Shown piece after piece: positions 1-10,104 of a stretch of 64,000 nucleotides of DNA. A program made the translations under genes and the position numbers. The stretch lies in NCBI RefSeq assembly GCF_902806685.2, contig NC_048549.1, forward strand, positions 12,231,594 to 12,295,593, in the 5' to 3' direction. The notes beneath the pieces are model-generated. The model saw only the letters and a list, made by a program, of their open reading frames with translations. It had not been told where the DNA came from and searched no databases. This DNA is from Maniola hyperantus (taxonomy: Eukaryota > Arthropoda > Insecta > Lepidoptera > Nymphalidae). How positions within the stretch are numbered: position 1 is the first letter of the stretch; every line of letters starts with the position of its first letter.

Positions 1-110
1 CTTGAATAACCCCTTGTTGTAATCTAGTGGGAACACCACCGATGGGAGTTGGTTTCACAGTTTGCATGTGCGTAGAAAGAAGGATTTGGCACAACGGATG
101 GTCGAATGTC
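1..110 (-). mobile_element. LINE C-terminal fragment (CR1/Jockey-like)
   Basis: The minus strand carries the same reverse-transcriptase tail as 14862..15085, with the pattern RTCKLWNxLPSxVFPxDYNxGxFK. The window edge cuts it. It is a short, decayed, 5'-truncated copy. Confidence 0.6.
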
Positions 111-224
111 ATTTTTCAAGTTTCAATGCTTTAAGTTAAAATAGAAGAAAAGAAATACGTGTTACAGAATTTTTATAAATTCCACCTCTTCACGGATTTA
201 CGAAAAATCTTTTTTATCTAAAAC

Positions 225-285
225 TAGTCGGGCTAACGTCGACTACACACGTGAGTAAGCCGGGACAGATAGTATTTATAATCTT
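225..285. repeat. short dispersed repeat N, partial
   Basis: The segment starting ACTAGTCGGGCTAACGTCGA recurs almost unchanged at 22955..23012. The family is unknown to me. Confidence 0.5.
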
Positions 286-298
286 TTTTATGTTTAAA

Positions 299-504
299 CT
301 AGCTGACCCGGCGAACTGCGTACCGCCTAACAGTCAATTATTTTTCAGGAATATTTTTAAATTTTTCTCTCCGTAAGAACCATCCCCGTACTTTATTTAA
401 GGAATATTATGAAAAAAGAATTAGCGAAATCGGTTCAGCTGTTTTCGAGATTTGCGATCAGCAACACATTCAGCGATTCATTTTTATATATAGAGATTAG
501 GATT
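299..504 (-). mobile_element. Helitron-like element, family G
   Basis: On the minus strand it starts in TC plus TATATA and ends CCGGGTCAGCTAG. Related copies lie at 21253..21452 and 36440..36642. The CTAG end and A/T flanks fit a non-autonomous helitron; it has no coding capacity. Confidence 0.6.
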
Positions 505-838
505 TCCTTTACGTCCATGCAAAGTAAGTTATAAGCAAGTGTGTATAGGTAAACTTTATTGTATGGTGTGTTGTAAACAAAACAACTAAATTATTTCCAA
601 GATCAGATAGCAATTGTTTGATAGCAATGGTTAAAGAAATAAAGTGTTGCTCAATCATAAGAAATATTGAACTCTAATGATGACTCTATCATTTTTAATA
701 CAATAAGTAGGTACCTACTTGCCGAAAACTGCTTAGCTATTAGGATTAAGTTTAAAGTATTTATTTTATTGTGCAATAGTGTACATCGTAACTCGTAAGT
801 CATAACACAGACGTACGGAGTATATAATATACTACTAG

Positions 839-869
839 CTTTTGCCCGCGACTTCACCTGCCATACATA
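839..869 (-). mobile_element. Helitron-like family C end fragment
   Basis: Only the terminal CTAG and the GCCCGCGACTTC hairpin end of family C are recognisable. Confidence 0.4.
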
Positions 870-1020
870 TTTTTTAAGGATAAAGTAATTAGCTATGGTA
901 AAAGAATTATTAAAATCAGTTCAGTAGTTTCAGAGTTTATTGATTACAAACAAACTTATAATAATAATATAGATAGCAGTTTTATATTATCATAGAAATG
1001 TAAAAATGCGAAAATGTAGA

Positions 1021-1190
1021 GCCTCAATAGCTCAACCGGTAAAGGAGTGGACTGAAAACCGAAAGGTCGACGGTTCAAACCCCGCCCGTTGCACTATTGT
1101 CGTACCTACTCCTAGCACAAGCCTGACACTTAGTTGGAGAGGAAAGGTGAATATTAGTCATTTAACATGGCTAATATTCTTTAAAAAAAA
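1021..1190 (+). mobile_element. SINE A (tRNA-Phe-like head)
   Basis: The head has an A box (TAGCTCAACCGG) and a B box (GGTTCAAACCC). The anticodon-loop region reads CTGAAAA, which suggests a tRNA-Phe(GAA) origin. A unique body and a terminal A run ending at 1190 follow. Other copies are at 4034, 9131, 43264 and 52426. Confidence 0.75.
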
Positions 1191-1639
1191 TGTATTTGTT
1201 GTTGGTTCGTCCTTTAACCACGGGATTTTTAAAAACCTAAATCCAGGCGGATTAAATTTCGAAATCGTACTCTTCGTCAAGTCCATCAAAAAACCAAGTT
1301 AACCCCTACCATTATGTAATTAAAGGAAGAATGAAAATGAAAATGAAATGTGGATCTACAGGAAAATGCTCAACATAACCTAGAACAGCGTTACACCGAA
1401 CACTAAGGTACTGGAATGTGTGTGTCTGTCTCTGTGATTCCAGTTGTAATATTTTATGTAATAAGTATATTATGTCACTAACAATAAATTAACCCTTCTA
1501 TTACAGTAAACAGTCTAAGATTTTAACTGCACACTTTTACCGGCCAATCTCCTCTGTCTCTTTCAAGCTACTTGAGACTGGCAAAGTGCATTGTGCTGAC
1601 ATTGCACTGAAAAAAGCCATATATTAAGAAAAGAAGAAT

Positions 1640-1910
1640 AAGGTACTAGAAATGGTCCACAAAGACAAATAACTCATGTTCACTATCATGCGAAGGAAGC
1701 TCGCTTTCTTTGGACTTTTACAAAGAGGAGCCCAATTCTCATTTCCAAGATTAGTTTTGGAAGGAAGGATTGAAGGCAAAAGGGCTCCAAGACGCAAATG
1801 GTTGGACGATACAAGGAGGTGAAAGTTAAAAGAGGCGGCTTTTAATAGAGAAGCTTCGTTTCGAAGAAGGCACGCGATGCTGATGATGATGATTATATAC
1901 TTAATGGAAG
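1640..1910 (+). mobile_element. RTE-type LINE C-terminus, decayed
   Basis: The plus strand encodes TIMRRKLAFFGLLQRGAQFS, then EGRIEGKRAPRRKWLDDTRR and a stop. This is the basic 'RRKLxxFGHxxR ... GxRxxGRRRxxWLxxxR' tail of RTE-like reverse transcriptases. It ends near an ATG/GAT-rich run. Only this C-terminal fragment remains. Confidence 0.65.
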
Positions 1911-2007
1911 GGTCCACAACCCTCAGAATGAGAAATACGATACAGAGAGAAAGAATTTACATTTTACTTTAACTGTAGCTAAATATAATGCATACATTTT
2001 AAGTTTT

Positions 2008-2126
2008 CACGCGCCATTTCAACTTGTTGTGTCATCTGTAATGTCAAAAGTACGACTTTAGTCCTTATTATAAATGTAAATCGTACTTTGACATGACGGT
2101 GACACATAGAGCTAAAATGGCGCGTG
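2008..2126. mobile_element. Foldback MITE (family Z)
   Basis: The ends are inverted repeats beginning CACGCGCCATTT. The arms run nearly to the centre, so the 119 bp could fold into one imperfect hairpin. It lies just downstream of the Trit1 exon donor. It has no coding capacity. Confidence 0.55.
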
Positions 2127-2172
2127 AGTTCTCATTTTGTATGGACTATAAAAAATGGATGAACAATCTTAC

Positions 2173-2705
2173 CTCAATACTTTTCGCCTGTTATTAGGAT
2201 GTAGTCTCGAAGCCATGACAGGATCAATTGCCTTCAATTTGGAATGTATCTCTTCATTTGTGAACTTACTCTCATGGTTCACATCGTCTTTTAACGTTTC
2301 TATATCTATAACTTTCTCTTCTTCATCTTTTGGTGTAGTTATATTATCTTTTACTTCAGATTCTGATGTCGGATCAACTTGTTGTTTTGAATTATTATCT
2401 TTTACTTCAGATTCTAGTGTCGAATCAACTGTGTCTATTGATTTATTATCTTTTAAATTTGATTCTGGTATTGAAACTTCTTTATTGTCTTTGGAATCAT
2501 CAAATTCTTTAGCAAGCCTCTTATTATCTAGTTCACTCACGACACCAGTACCATCAAAATCTCTCTTTCTCTTACTCTTATCCCATAGTAATTCATCAGA
2601 GTCATCCGTATGTTCAACTAGTATCTGATACACTATAGATTCTATGTAATAGTTTGTTCCTCCAACTATGATGGGTATTTTGCCTTGTTTTGTTAAATTT
2701 TCAAT
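2173..2705 (-). CDS. Trit1: tRNA dimethylallyltransferase, internal exon
   Basis: This exon encodes the middle of a MiaA/TRIT1-type enzyme. The family transfers a dimethylallyl group to A37 of tRNAs reading UNN codons, in cytosol and mitochondria. Reading the minus strand from 2705, the product starts IENLTKQGKIPIIVGGTNYY, which carries the family's VGGTNYY block, and ends LHPNNRRKVLR, the family's LHPxxxRKV block. Between them lies an acidic, low-complexity stretch of about 100 residues rich in D, E, K and S, containing two imperfect copies of a segment ending ESEVKDN. As I recall, the human protein has only a few tens of residues here. The acceptor is an AG at 2706-2707. The donor reads GTAAG from 2172 downward. 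The exon starts in phase 0 and is 533 nt, so it ends with two bases of a split codon. Exon 8283..8420 lies upstream. The following exons should lie left of position 1. There is no internal stop. Confidence 0.88.
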
Positions 2706-2984
2706 CTGATTTTTTTGGTTACGAAAATTATTGCATTGAAGGAAAACCTATTGGAATTAACCTAAGCAACAAAGTCAAAATCTGAATTTCTTTGATTCAA
2801 GCAATCTTTAAGATAATATTGTATATTATTAGATACATACTTGTATATTTAAAAAAAAAATTGCTAATTACATCACACTAATCATACTTTAAAGGCAAAT
2901 GTTTATATGTGTGAGTATGTCAGCTACTTGACGAATTTCGCTAAATTCGTCAAGTAGCTGACATATAGAAGTATCTCCTGAATT

Positions 2985-3085
2985 AACACATAGGCTACTT
3001 TTTACACTGGAAAATTCCCAAAGAGTTCCCACTAGAATTAAAAAAACCTAAATCCACGCGGAAGAAGTCGCGGGTATCATCTTTT
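2985..3085 (+). mobile_element. Helitron-like family C, 3' fragment
   Basis: It contains the 'ATAGGCTACTTTTTA ... GAGTTCCCAC ... CACGCGGAAGAAGTCGCGGG' core of family C. It is truncated, and its last bases are diverged. Confidence 0.55.
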
Positions 3086-3155
3086 TAAAACTATGTGTCA
3101 TTGTAGTGAGGTGATAATTATATTTTGCAACGTAAAACTATAGTTGTGCAGTATA

Positions 3156-3272
3156 AGGGTTGCAAACGCGCCCGAATCTGAGAAGACTTTCACAAATATG
3201 CTACGGAGAAATTACGATATTGTCACTTAGGTACATGTTTTAATGCAATAACTGATATAAGCTCAAGTCTAA
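3156..3272 (+). repeat. Local direct repeat, copy 1
   Basis: This 117-bp unit (starting AGGGTTGCAAACGCGCCCGA) is repeated with few differences at 3487..3604, on the other side of a SINE B fragment. Confidence 0.75.
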
Positions 3273-3292
3273 GAGCAAATAAGGCGATTCTT

Positions 3293-3484
3293 GGCAGGAG
3301 TTTGGAATTTTATAATTTTCGAAATTTCTGGTCTGGTGGGAGGCTTCGGGCGTGGCAAAGGGGCATGGGTTTAATAAAAACTGCCATACCCCTTCCAGGA
3401 CATCCCGCTTCCATCTTAGACTGTGTCATCACTTACCACCAGGTGAGATTGGAGTCATGGGCGAACTTGTATCTGAATAAAAAA
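3293..3484 (+). mobile_element. SINE B, truncated
   Basis: The tRNA-like head and part of the middle are missing. The body with TTCTGGTCTGGTGGGAGGCT and the terminal AACTTGTATCTGAATAAAAA remain. It lies between the two local direct repeats. Confidence 0.65.
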
Positions 3485-3486
3485 TG

Positions 3487-3604
3487 AGGGTTCCAAACGC
3501 GCCCGAATCTAAGAAGATCTTTACAAATATGCTATGGAGAAATTACGAATTTGTCACTTAGGTACATGTTTTAATACAATAACTGATATAAGGCTCAAGT
3601 CTAA
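3487..3604 (+). repeat. Local direct repeat, copy 2
   Basis: Second copy of the unit at 3156..3272. Confidence 0.75.
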
Positions 3605-3915
3605 CAACTTAGATATAGACAGACATATATTATGTCCGTGAATTAATATGCATGTTGTAAATGTTTTGACATTTAGTTATGTCGCAATAAGTTTCACATT
3701 AGTCCGATTCTTTACATAATTTTTGTCAAATGGCACCATATAAATGTCTCATGACATTCAAGTATGTTGATACAATGGATAATAATATATCAAGTATATA
3801 TATATGCAAACGCAAAGCTACTTGAGCAGTCAATGACCGGTAAAGTTGCAAATACACAAAATGTATTACTATTTATTATACATTTATTGAGACTGAATAA
3901 TATGGAGAGGAAAAG

Positions 3916-4015
3916 AGGGCGCGTTTGGATCTGTCTTAGCTTTAGTGTTAAGTTTACGTAAGTAATTAATTATCACCATTATTACATCATTATCTTAAAA
4001 AATCTAAAATTGACA
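3916..4015 (+). mobile_element. LINE 3'-end fragment, family J
   Basis: It shares 'GCGCGTTTGGA ... TAGCTTTAGT ... GTAATTAATTATCACCA' with copies at 5341, 24303 and 28693. The family ends in a (TTTGAC)n-like microsatellite, typical of a CR1/Zenon-type LINE tail. The assignment is tentative. Confidence 0.45.
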
Positions 4016-4033
4016 TTCGAAATGTGTATAATG

Positions 4034-4168
4034 GCAATAGCTCGATAACTCAACGGGTAAAGGAGTGGACTGAAAACTGAAAGGTCGACGGTTCATACCC
4101 CGCCCGTTGCACTATTGTCGTATCTACTCCTAGCACAAGCTTGATGCTTAATTGGAGAGGAAAGGGGA
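4034..4168 (+). mobile_element. SINE A
   Basis: Diverged copy with a small duplication in the A box region. The 3' end is lost where helitron-like family E begins. Confidence 0.65.
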
Positions 4169-4175
4169 TTTTTAT

Positions 4176-4388
4176 TTAAAAAAAGGTGACTGACTGACTG
4201 ACTGATCTATCAACGCACTGCCAAAGCTCAAACTACTGGACGGATCGGGCTGAAATTTGCCATGCAGATAGCTATTATGACGTGGGCATCCGCTAAGAAA
4301 GGATTTTTGAAAATTCAACCCCTAAGGGCGTGAAATAGGAGTTAGAAATTTGTGTAGTCCACGCGGACGAAGTCGCGAGCGTAAACTA
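4176..4388 (+). mobile_element. Helitron-like family E
   Basis: It has (GACT)n near the 5' end, the family core CAACGCACTGCC...GGATCGGGCTGAAATTTG, and ends in the CGCGGACGAAGTCGCG hairpin and CTAG. Confidence 0.65.
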
Positions 4389-4689
4389 GTATACTTAATA
4401 TACATATTGTGTGTGTATGTATTTAGACGAAGAACTGATTGATTTCACCATTGCTGATGCTACATATCAATCTACGGATTTCACAATTAAGTCTATTCTA
4501 TTTTATTTTTCCGATACAAATTAAATTTCTCTGCTTAAAATACTTTAAACAACGTTATATAAAGTCGTATAAAAGTAGTATAAAGTCGTCTTTAACATTC
4601 AATTTCAATCAAATTCTCAAAAATTTATAAACCCTCTTGAAGGGTACCAGTACATTATACAGTAGGTACATTAGCTTTAAGTCCTAAAT

Positions 4690-4960
4690 GCATCGATATA
4701 AATGACAAGATATGCCCAAGCGAACAAAAATTATCACGGTTTTGGAACCAAATAAATCAGCGCCACCTCTTAGATACTAATGAACGACCCGTTTGAAATC
4801 CAGACGTCACTGAGGTTGCATTGGTGCTAAAGCTCCACTGAGTCGGTGCCATTTTGTTTGTTCAATGGCCCTGTCCATACGATGTAATTATATAAGTCAA
4901 TGCCTAAATGCCATTTTAGCCTTAAAATCATTTTAATCTATCTTACGAGACGAGCTTAAG
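4690..4960. other. No recognisable feature
   Basis: AT-rich sequence between repeats. No gene or named repeat was recognised. Confidence 0.4.
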
Positions 4961-5037
4961 TTAAGAGCTAAAGAGTGTTATTTTAAATAATTCATGTCCT
5001 AATACGAGACGTCTCATTTGAGACATGGGAGGACGAC

Positions 5038-5262
5038 GAATATATAAAAGGGAAAAGTGACTGACTGACTGACTGACTAACTGATCTATCAACGCACAGC
5101 TCAAACTACTGGACGGAGCGGGCTGAAATTTTACATGCAGATAGCTATTATGACGTAGGCATCCGCTAACAAAGGGTTTTTGCAAATTCAACCAATAAGG
5201 AGGTGAAAAAGGGATTTGAAATTTGTGTAGTCCACGCGGACGAAGTCGCGAGCATAAGCTAG
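5038..5262 (+). mobile_element. Helitron-like family E
   Basis: Near-complete copy: TATATAAAAGG, (GACT)n, the family core, then the GC hairpin and terminal CTAG at 5259-5262. Confidence 0.7.
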
Positions 5263-5340
5263 TTCGAAATATACCAAACAAAATACGAAATTTTATAACT
5301 GAAATAGAAGTTTTCAACATTGAATACCTAATGTAGATCT

Positions 5341-5478
5341 AGATACCTCGTAGCTTTAGTTTTAAGTTTGCGTAATAATTATCACCACTATATCTTACAA
5401 ATCTAACACCCTACCAGACATCAAAAAGAGTAATTTATTACCTATTTTGAATAAATCATTAGACTTTGACTTGACTTT
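5341..5478 (+). mobile_element. LINE 3'-end fragment, family J
   Basis: It carries the 'TAGCTTTAGTTTTAAGTTTG' segment and ends in a degenerate TTTGACTTGAC tail. Confidence 0.5.
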
Positions 5479-5610
5479 GTATAATGTATGGTACGTAGTA
5501 AGTTTTTCTTATTCCATCTCAATCTAAGCGGAGATCGCCGATTGATGTACTGTAGATCACGTTTGGTATTCGAGCTAAGCAGGAATGACGACATCACTAG
5601 AAAGCTCAGC

Positions 5611-5905
5611 ATAGTGTCCTGGACTGTAGTAATAAAATTACGCCATTTTTGTATAGCGGTAGTTTATGGGGCTAGAATTCATTATTAAAGAGAATATTAA
5701 AAAAAAATGACTTCTTTATTTTTAACATAATTAATTATCAACGTCAAGCTGCAACGGAAAGCGAGATTAATGACGTCACAATGCGTAAACGACACAAAGC
5801 GTATTTGTAAAAAGCTTAACAAAAAAATATTTTACAGCAGAAATTACCTCTATTTCTATGTTAAAAATTCACTGTGACGACATTATTCGCTTTCCGTACA
5901 GCCTT
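5611..5905 (+). mobile_element. Foldback element P, left part
   Basis: It begins ATAGTGTCCTGGACTGTAGT, the terminal repeat also seen inverted at 13941..13960, 24100..24120, 51670..51689 and 55412..55432. The right terminus is missing here. Confidence 0.6.
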
Positions 5906-6380
5906 TTTTATTTCTTTTCTTTTTAACAATGCTAAAAAGGGACAGAACATGAACTTTACATTTAAAGACTAAATTTTAGTGCACGCTACAAATTTAAACA
6001 GTAGGCTCGCGACTGTGCGCTAAAATCACAGGTTTTACCATCTAAAAATTAAATTTAAAACTGCCAAACTGCGTCTGTCCTTTTCATATTACATTAGTAA
6101 GAAGAAGATGCGAATACTCTAAAATTAGGTTGTGCTCAGAATCAGTTTTATATTTCACGCTTTGAACGATGTGGCATTAATTAAACTACTGAAATTACGT
6201 CGCATTCCACAGGAAAGATAAAATTTGGGACCTGCTGAATAAACACTGGCAAGCGAAGGGCTTTCGATGTTTACACTAGACGACTAAGACATGATAACGA
6301 TACGAGATTCCCTATCAAATATAGGTAGGTACATTGAAAGATAGAAAATAAAAATATCAGGAAAAGCTCTAACAGCATAA
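5906..6380. other. No recognisable feature
   Basis: I see no gene, RNA or repeat family that I can name. Confidence 0.4.
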
Positions 6381-6382
6381 GG

Positions 6383-6452
6383 AATAATTGATTGAACGGG
6401 ACGGGCCGTGAAAAGCTAGTACAGACAGGCACACTTTCGCATTTATAATATG
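6383..6452 (-). mobile_element. Helitron-like family C fragment
   Basis: It contains GGGCCGTGAAAAGCTAGTAC and CACTTTCGCATTTATAATAT, the 5'-end region of family C on the minus strand. Confidence 0.5.
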
Positions 6453-6454
6453 TA

Positions 6455-6788
6455 TTATTTATTCAGATACAATTTAGCCCTTGACTGCAACCTTACCTGA
6501 TGGTAAGTGATGACTGATGATGCAGTCTAAGATGGAAGCGGGCTAACTGGAAGGGGTATGGCAGTTTTTTATTAAACCCACACCCCTTTGGTTTCTACAC
6601 GGCATCGAACCGGAATGCTAAATCGCTTGGCGGCACGGCTTCGCCAGTAGCCACTGCCGAAGCCTCCCACCAGATCAGACCAGAAATTTAGAAATTATAA
6701 GATTCTAAACCTCTGCCGGGAATCGAACCTGGGACCTCCCACTAATAAGATAACAGCGCTTACAAAACAACTGCGCCAGGGAGGTCGT
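6455..6788 (-). mobile_element. SINE B
   Basis: Read on the minus strand: tRNA-like head with TGGCGCAG, B box GGTTCGATTCC, the conserved GGTCTG body and a terminal TTGTATCTGAATAA. The copy contains small indels. Confidence 0.75.
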
Positions 6789-7227
6789 CAATGTATTTAG
6801 TATGGGTAAAGTACCTTGGTCATGATCATTGATCAAAGACATTAATTAAAGAATCACGATCAAAGACAACATGATAATTAGAATAGAATCATGAAGTTTC
6901 TAAATCCAGCTGTCGAGTTCTACATGTGTGTTGATTAAATATGTCCGATCCGAATTCTTTGATCATGAATTTGAGAAAGAATATTTTTTTTTGAAATATC
7001 TAACTAGTGGTTCAGACTTCGATTTCATTCCATGAGAAACAGGCTTTTGCTCGACTTGTAGTTACCTGGTTAGACAAATTTTTTTTTGTTTATAACACAG
7101 AAAAAAATTAAAGCGATAGGGAAACGAGCTCAGCCATAGCAAAATTTTACGTTTTTAAGTACCTTTTAAATGAGAAAAGTAGAGTGAGACGAAATCCTCA
7201 TCAATACGCAGTCATTAGGTATGTAAT
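6789..7227. other. No recognisable feature
   Basis: AT-rich. Only short GATCA/TGATC repeats near 6820-6870 stand out. Confidence 0.4.
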
Positions 7228-7388
7228 ATTATAAATGCAAAAGTTTCTATATATCTGTTGTCTTCTCACATCCCATATTAATATCATTACTATTCAGAGA
7301 GTTTGCACTCGACAATTCCCGGATAAAGAGTTCCCAGGGATTTAAAAAAAACTTAATCCATGTGGACGAAGTTGCGGGCATAAACCAA
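7228..7388 (+). mobile_element. Helitron-like family C, degraded
   Basis: It runs from 'ATTATAAATGCAAAAG' through 'CCCGGATAAAGAGTTCCCAG' to a mutated hairpin end 'GTGGACGAAGTTGCGGGCAT'. Confidence 0.5.
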
Positions 7389-7580
7389 TAGAAAATAAAA
7401 GCGCGAGCGAAGCGAGCGCAAAATTTTTGATGTATTTATTTACGAAAATATCTGTAGGTAAGTATGTACTGATATTATATATGTAAATGCGAAAGCGTGT
7501 CTATCCATCTACCTATCTGGTACCTTTTCACGGCCTATCTTTTTAAGCAGGTATAATACAGGGAACGCTTGCATCCCGAA

Positions 7581-7650
7581 AAATCACACACACACACACA
7601 CCCACAGACACACATATACACATACACACCCACACACACACACATGCACA
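7581..7650. repeat. (CA)n-rich microsatellite
   Basis: Interrupted CA/ACAC repeats. Confidence 0.8.
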
Positions 7651-7845
7651 CCCTATCGGTGGATGTAAAGAAACGTCAAATCCACGTCTTTTGTAACATG
7701 CTTGACAAATGAACGCCGCTGGGAACGTGACTTCTTCCGATTAAATAAAGATATCCTTTATCCAAGAGTTTGTGACTTTTAATGTTTCCGTCTCTTTAAC
7801 TTCAACACTGATTCAAGCGGTCTGAGGAATAATTTATATGATATA

Positions 7846-8188
7846 GCTGACCCACCCCGGCTTCGCTCGGGTGGAATTTAGAAAATCGAGGTGGGGGATG
7901 AATTTCCAAAAATCCTGGACCACGTATTTCTTCATTTGTGACCGAAACCCCAAATACCAATTTTCATGCAAATAACTTGAACAATGACGGACTTTCATAC
8001 AAACTTTCATCCCCTATTTAAACCACTTAGAAGTGGGATTTCAAAAAAATCCTTTCTTAGTGGATACTTACTCTGTACAAAGAACACATCCTCAAAATTT
8101 CATGTCTCTTGGACCAGTGGTTTAGGCTGTGCGTTGATATATATATGTCAGTCAGTCAGTCAGGACTTTGAATTTTATATATATAGAT
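7846..8188 (-). mobile_element. Helitron-like family F
   Basis: On the minus strand it ends in the CGAAGCCGGGG motif and an AGCT terminus. The (GACT)n-type 5' end is at 8150-8165. It shares its body with 18537..19112 and 56308..56887 but lacks the middle. Confidence 0.6.
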
Positions 8189-8282
8189 TTTTATACGTCC
8201 CCATCGTTGGGTACGAAAAGCTGATGTAAAGGAAACAATAAGTATCAATTCTTGTTTCAGAATCGTAAATAATAAAGGATAC

Positions 8283-8420
8283 AATCTTAAGAGCCCTGGC
8301 CCTGAAGTCGACGACGGTGAACACCTGATGGGGCTCCAAGATATCCAGCAGATGATGCGGCACCAGCTCACGCTCCTGGCGGGACGCCTTCGCCGTCACG
8401 ATGTCCAGGCCTTTGTAGAT
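8283..8420 (-). CDS. Trit1: tRNA dimethylallyltransferase, upstream exon
   Basis: This 138-nt exon (46 codons, phase 0 at both ends) translates on the minus strand as IYKGLDIVTAKA...VPHHLLDILEP...FTVVDFRARALKI. It matches the MiaA/TRIT1 region that follows the ADSMQ motif: (Q)xYxGLDI(I/V)T, then the HHLLD and VxDFR substrate-binding blocks. A pyrimidine-rich tract ending CTAG precedes it at 8421-8424, and a GT donor (8281-8282) follows. Joining its last residues DFRARALKI to IENLTKQGKIP of the exon at 2173..2705 reproduces the family sequence with no gap, which is the main reason both exons are assigned to one gene. Its codons are more GC-rich than the surrounding repeats. The preceding exon, which should carry the P-loop GxTGxGKT, was not found in this window. 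Confidence 0.88.
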
Positions 8421-8446
8421 CTAGAACAAGAGAGAACAACATCAGT

Positions 8447-8655
8447 ACCCTCATTATAAATGCGAAAGTGTGTTTGTTTGTTGGTTTGTTCTTCAATTAC
8501 GTCGCAACGGTGCAATGGATTGACGTGATTTTTTGCAAGGGTATAGATAAAGAGCTGGAGACATAGGCTACTTTTTATCCCGGAAAATCAAAAAGTTCCC
8601 AGGGGATTTTTAAAAAACCTAATTCCACGCGGACGAAGTCGCGGGCATCAGCTAG
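8447..8655 (+). mobile_element. Helitron-like family C, near complete
   Basis: It begins ATTATAAATGCGAAAG, contains a GTTTGTTTGTTGG run and ends in the CACGCGGACGAAGTCGCGGG hairpin followed by CATCAGCTAG|T. Confidence 0.7.
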
Positions 8656-8803
8656 TGTTGTATATATACTAATGGGCATTGTCAGCTTTGTTTTTATCTG
8701 TGACACCGATAACAACGAATAATTGCATTTTCTTTCTTTTTTCCTTTCTTTCTTTCTCTCACTAGGTCTCACTAGAGACATTTGTCGTGATTTGATTATC
8801 TTC

Positions 8804-8980
8804 ACCATGATCATGATCAACCCATCACCGGTCCACTACTGAGTACGGGTATCCTCTCAGAATGAGGGGAGTTTAAGCCAGAGTCCGCTATGCTGACCAA
8901 GTGCGGATTGGCAGACTTAATCCCACATCTTTCAGAACATTATAGAGAACTCCCAGACATGCAGTCTTCAACCACCTGAA
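8804..8980 (-). mobile_element. SINE H, 3' part
   Basis: On the minus strand it has the body GCGGATTGG...GAGAGGA...CGGTGATGGGTTGATCATG. The tRNA-like head is missing, and the copy abuts an RTE fragment. Confidence 0.65.
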
Positions 8981-9128
8981 TCCAGCGCCTCCCTGCGTGT
9001 CGCCTGAATACAGCGGCTCCTCCATCTAATGGGGTCTTCCAACGCGACGCTGCGGTTTCCAGTGCGAGGTCGCCATTCCAGTACCTTGGCACTCCAACGT
9101 CTATCGGTTTTTCGAACTAACAATGCCC
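8981..9128 (-). mobile_element. RTE-type LINE C-terminal fragment (family I)
   Basis: The minus strand encodes a decayed version of the tail RTDRRWxPKVLEWRPRTGKR, then 'GRPxRWxDD...GSRWIQAA'. The same segment recurs at 11165, 16610/16868 and 28096. Confidence 0.65.
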
Positions 9129-9130
9129 AT

Positions 9131-9310
9131 TTTTTTTTCTTTTTAAAAGAATATTAGCTAAGTTAATGGCTGATTAATATTCCCCTTTCCCTTCCCCTCC
9201 AAATAAGCGTAAAGCTTGTGCTAGGAGTAGGTACGACAATAGTGCAACGGGTGGTATTTGGACCTTTCGGTTTTCAATCCACTCCTTTAACCGTTGAGCT
9301 ATCGAGGCTC
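9131..9310 (-). mobile_element. SINE A
   Basis: Full-length copy on the minus strand: the tRNA-Phe-like head ends at 9310 and a T-run (A tail) begins at 9131. Confidence 0.75.
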
Positions 9311-9923
9311 AATAAAGCCCATATTAGGCTCAATAAATATTATTATAATAAAGCCCATATTGTAAGTGCTATATTGGTATCCTACTACAGTTTAACTTCC
9401 GTTGGGTTGATCGTGATGATGATGATGATTATTTTCCTCCACTTCTCTCCAGGCTTTGAATAATTGTTTAAGTCTGAACACCCATGCTATTTCAAGCCTG
9501 CACCTACGTCTTTTCACGTGAGGTGCTCTCAAAATTAATATTCCCGCTTAATCTATAATTTCTATAGGCTTATGAATATTAAAGTCGGCGAGCCTTCACA
9601 CCTCGCGTCCCTGTTACATATATTTCATACGCTTTACACACGTTAACATAAATGCCACATTCACTTATTCAGAGTACAGCCTCAGTGACTCCTCCGCCTT
9701 TATCGCTTGAGGTACTATTATATTGTATTCTGGCTTGGGTTTGTTGCTGCATAGACCGCCTCACTCATGAAGCCTGGATCACGCTAACGAAGTGTTAACT
9801 CCAGAAGCCTAGTTTACGGCATCGGTGACTCCATTTCAGTACCTGCCTATCCACGTTGGGGTCACAACTTCCAAGCTCCAAAGTCCAATGGTAATTCCAG
9901 CTATGCGCTCTGCTCGTAACTAT
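9311..9923. other. Unassigned repeat-like sequence
   Basis: No recognisable coding sequence. It holds a GAT-rich run near 9410 and LINE-like GC-rich stretches from 9700 that I could not assign. Confidence 0.35.
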
Positions 9924-10074
9924 AGTTTGCCACAGATCGAAATGGCAGTCGGGGTATAAGGCGGAGGGACGCCCCTACACCCGCAAGGCCCTATCCCGCA
10001 CCGGGTTTGCGTGGGGGCTGTACAGGTTTACAGGGCGTCCCCACCCCGACTGCCATCTCAACCTGTCGCGTACT
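9924..10074. mobile_element. MITE family S
   Basis: The ends are related inverted repeats; the right end reads CCATCTCAACCTGTCGCGTACT. The interior is GC-rich (GGGACGCCCC...GGGGGC). Other copies are at 35246 and 53032. Confidence 0.55.
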
Positions 10075-10104
10075 CTACTCTAGCTTTAGAAATCGTTTAG
10101 AAGA

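Larger units (their letters stand above)
2706..8282 (-). other. Trit1 intron
   Basis: This interval is inferred from the acceptor at 2706 and the donor at 8282. It is packed with repeats on both strands: SINEs, helitron-like copies, LINE tails, foldbacks and a local 117-bp duplication. No coding segment was recognised in it. The junction residues match the protein family exactly, so no exon appears to be missing between the two. Confidence 0.7.

Noticed and set aside
1021..1095. Possible tRNA-Phe gene
   Set aside because: The acceptor and anticodon stems do not pair properly and the sequence continues into a SINE body and A tail, repeated five times.
1006..1302. 98-codon open frame through SINE A
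   Set aside because: It only reads through the SINE A head and body. A similar peptide appears at 43238..43462 from another SINE A copy.
2155..2628. 157-codon open frame on the plus strand (Ser/Leu-rich)
   Set aside because: It is the antisense shadow of the Trit1 exon; the minus strand has family motifs and splice sites.
7570..7650. CRISPR-like or satellite array
   Set aside because: It is a plain CA microsatellite; no repeat-spacer structure exists anywhere in the window.
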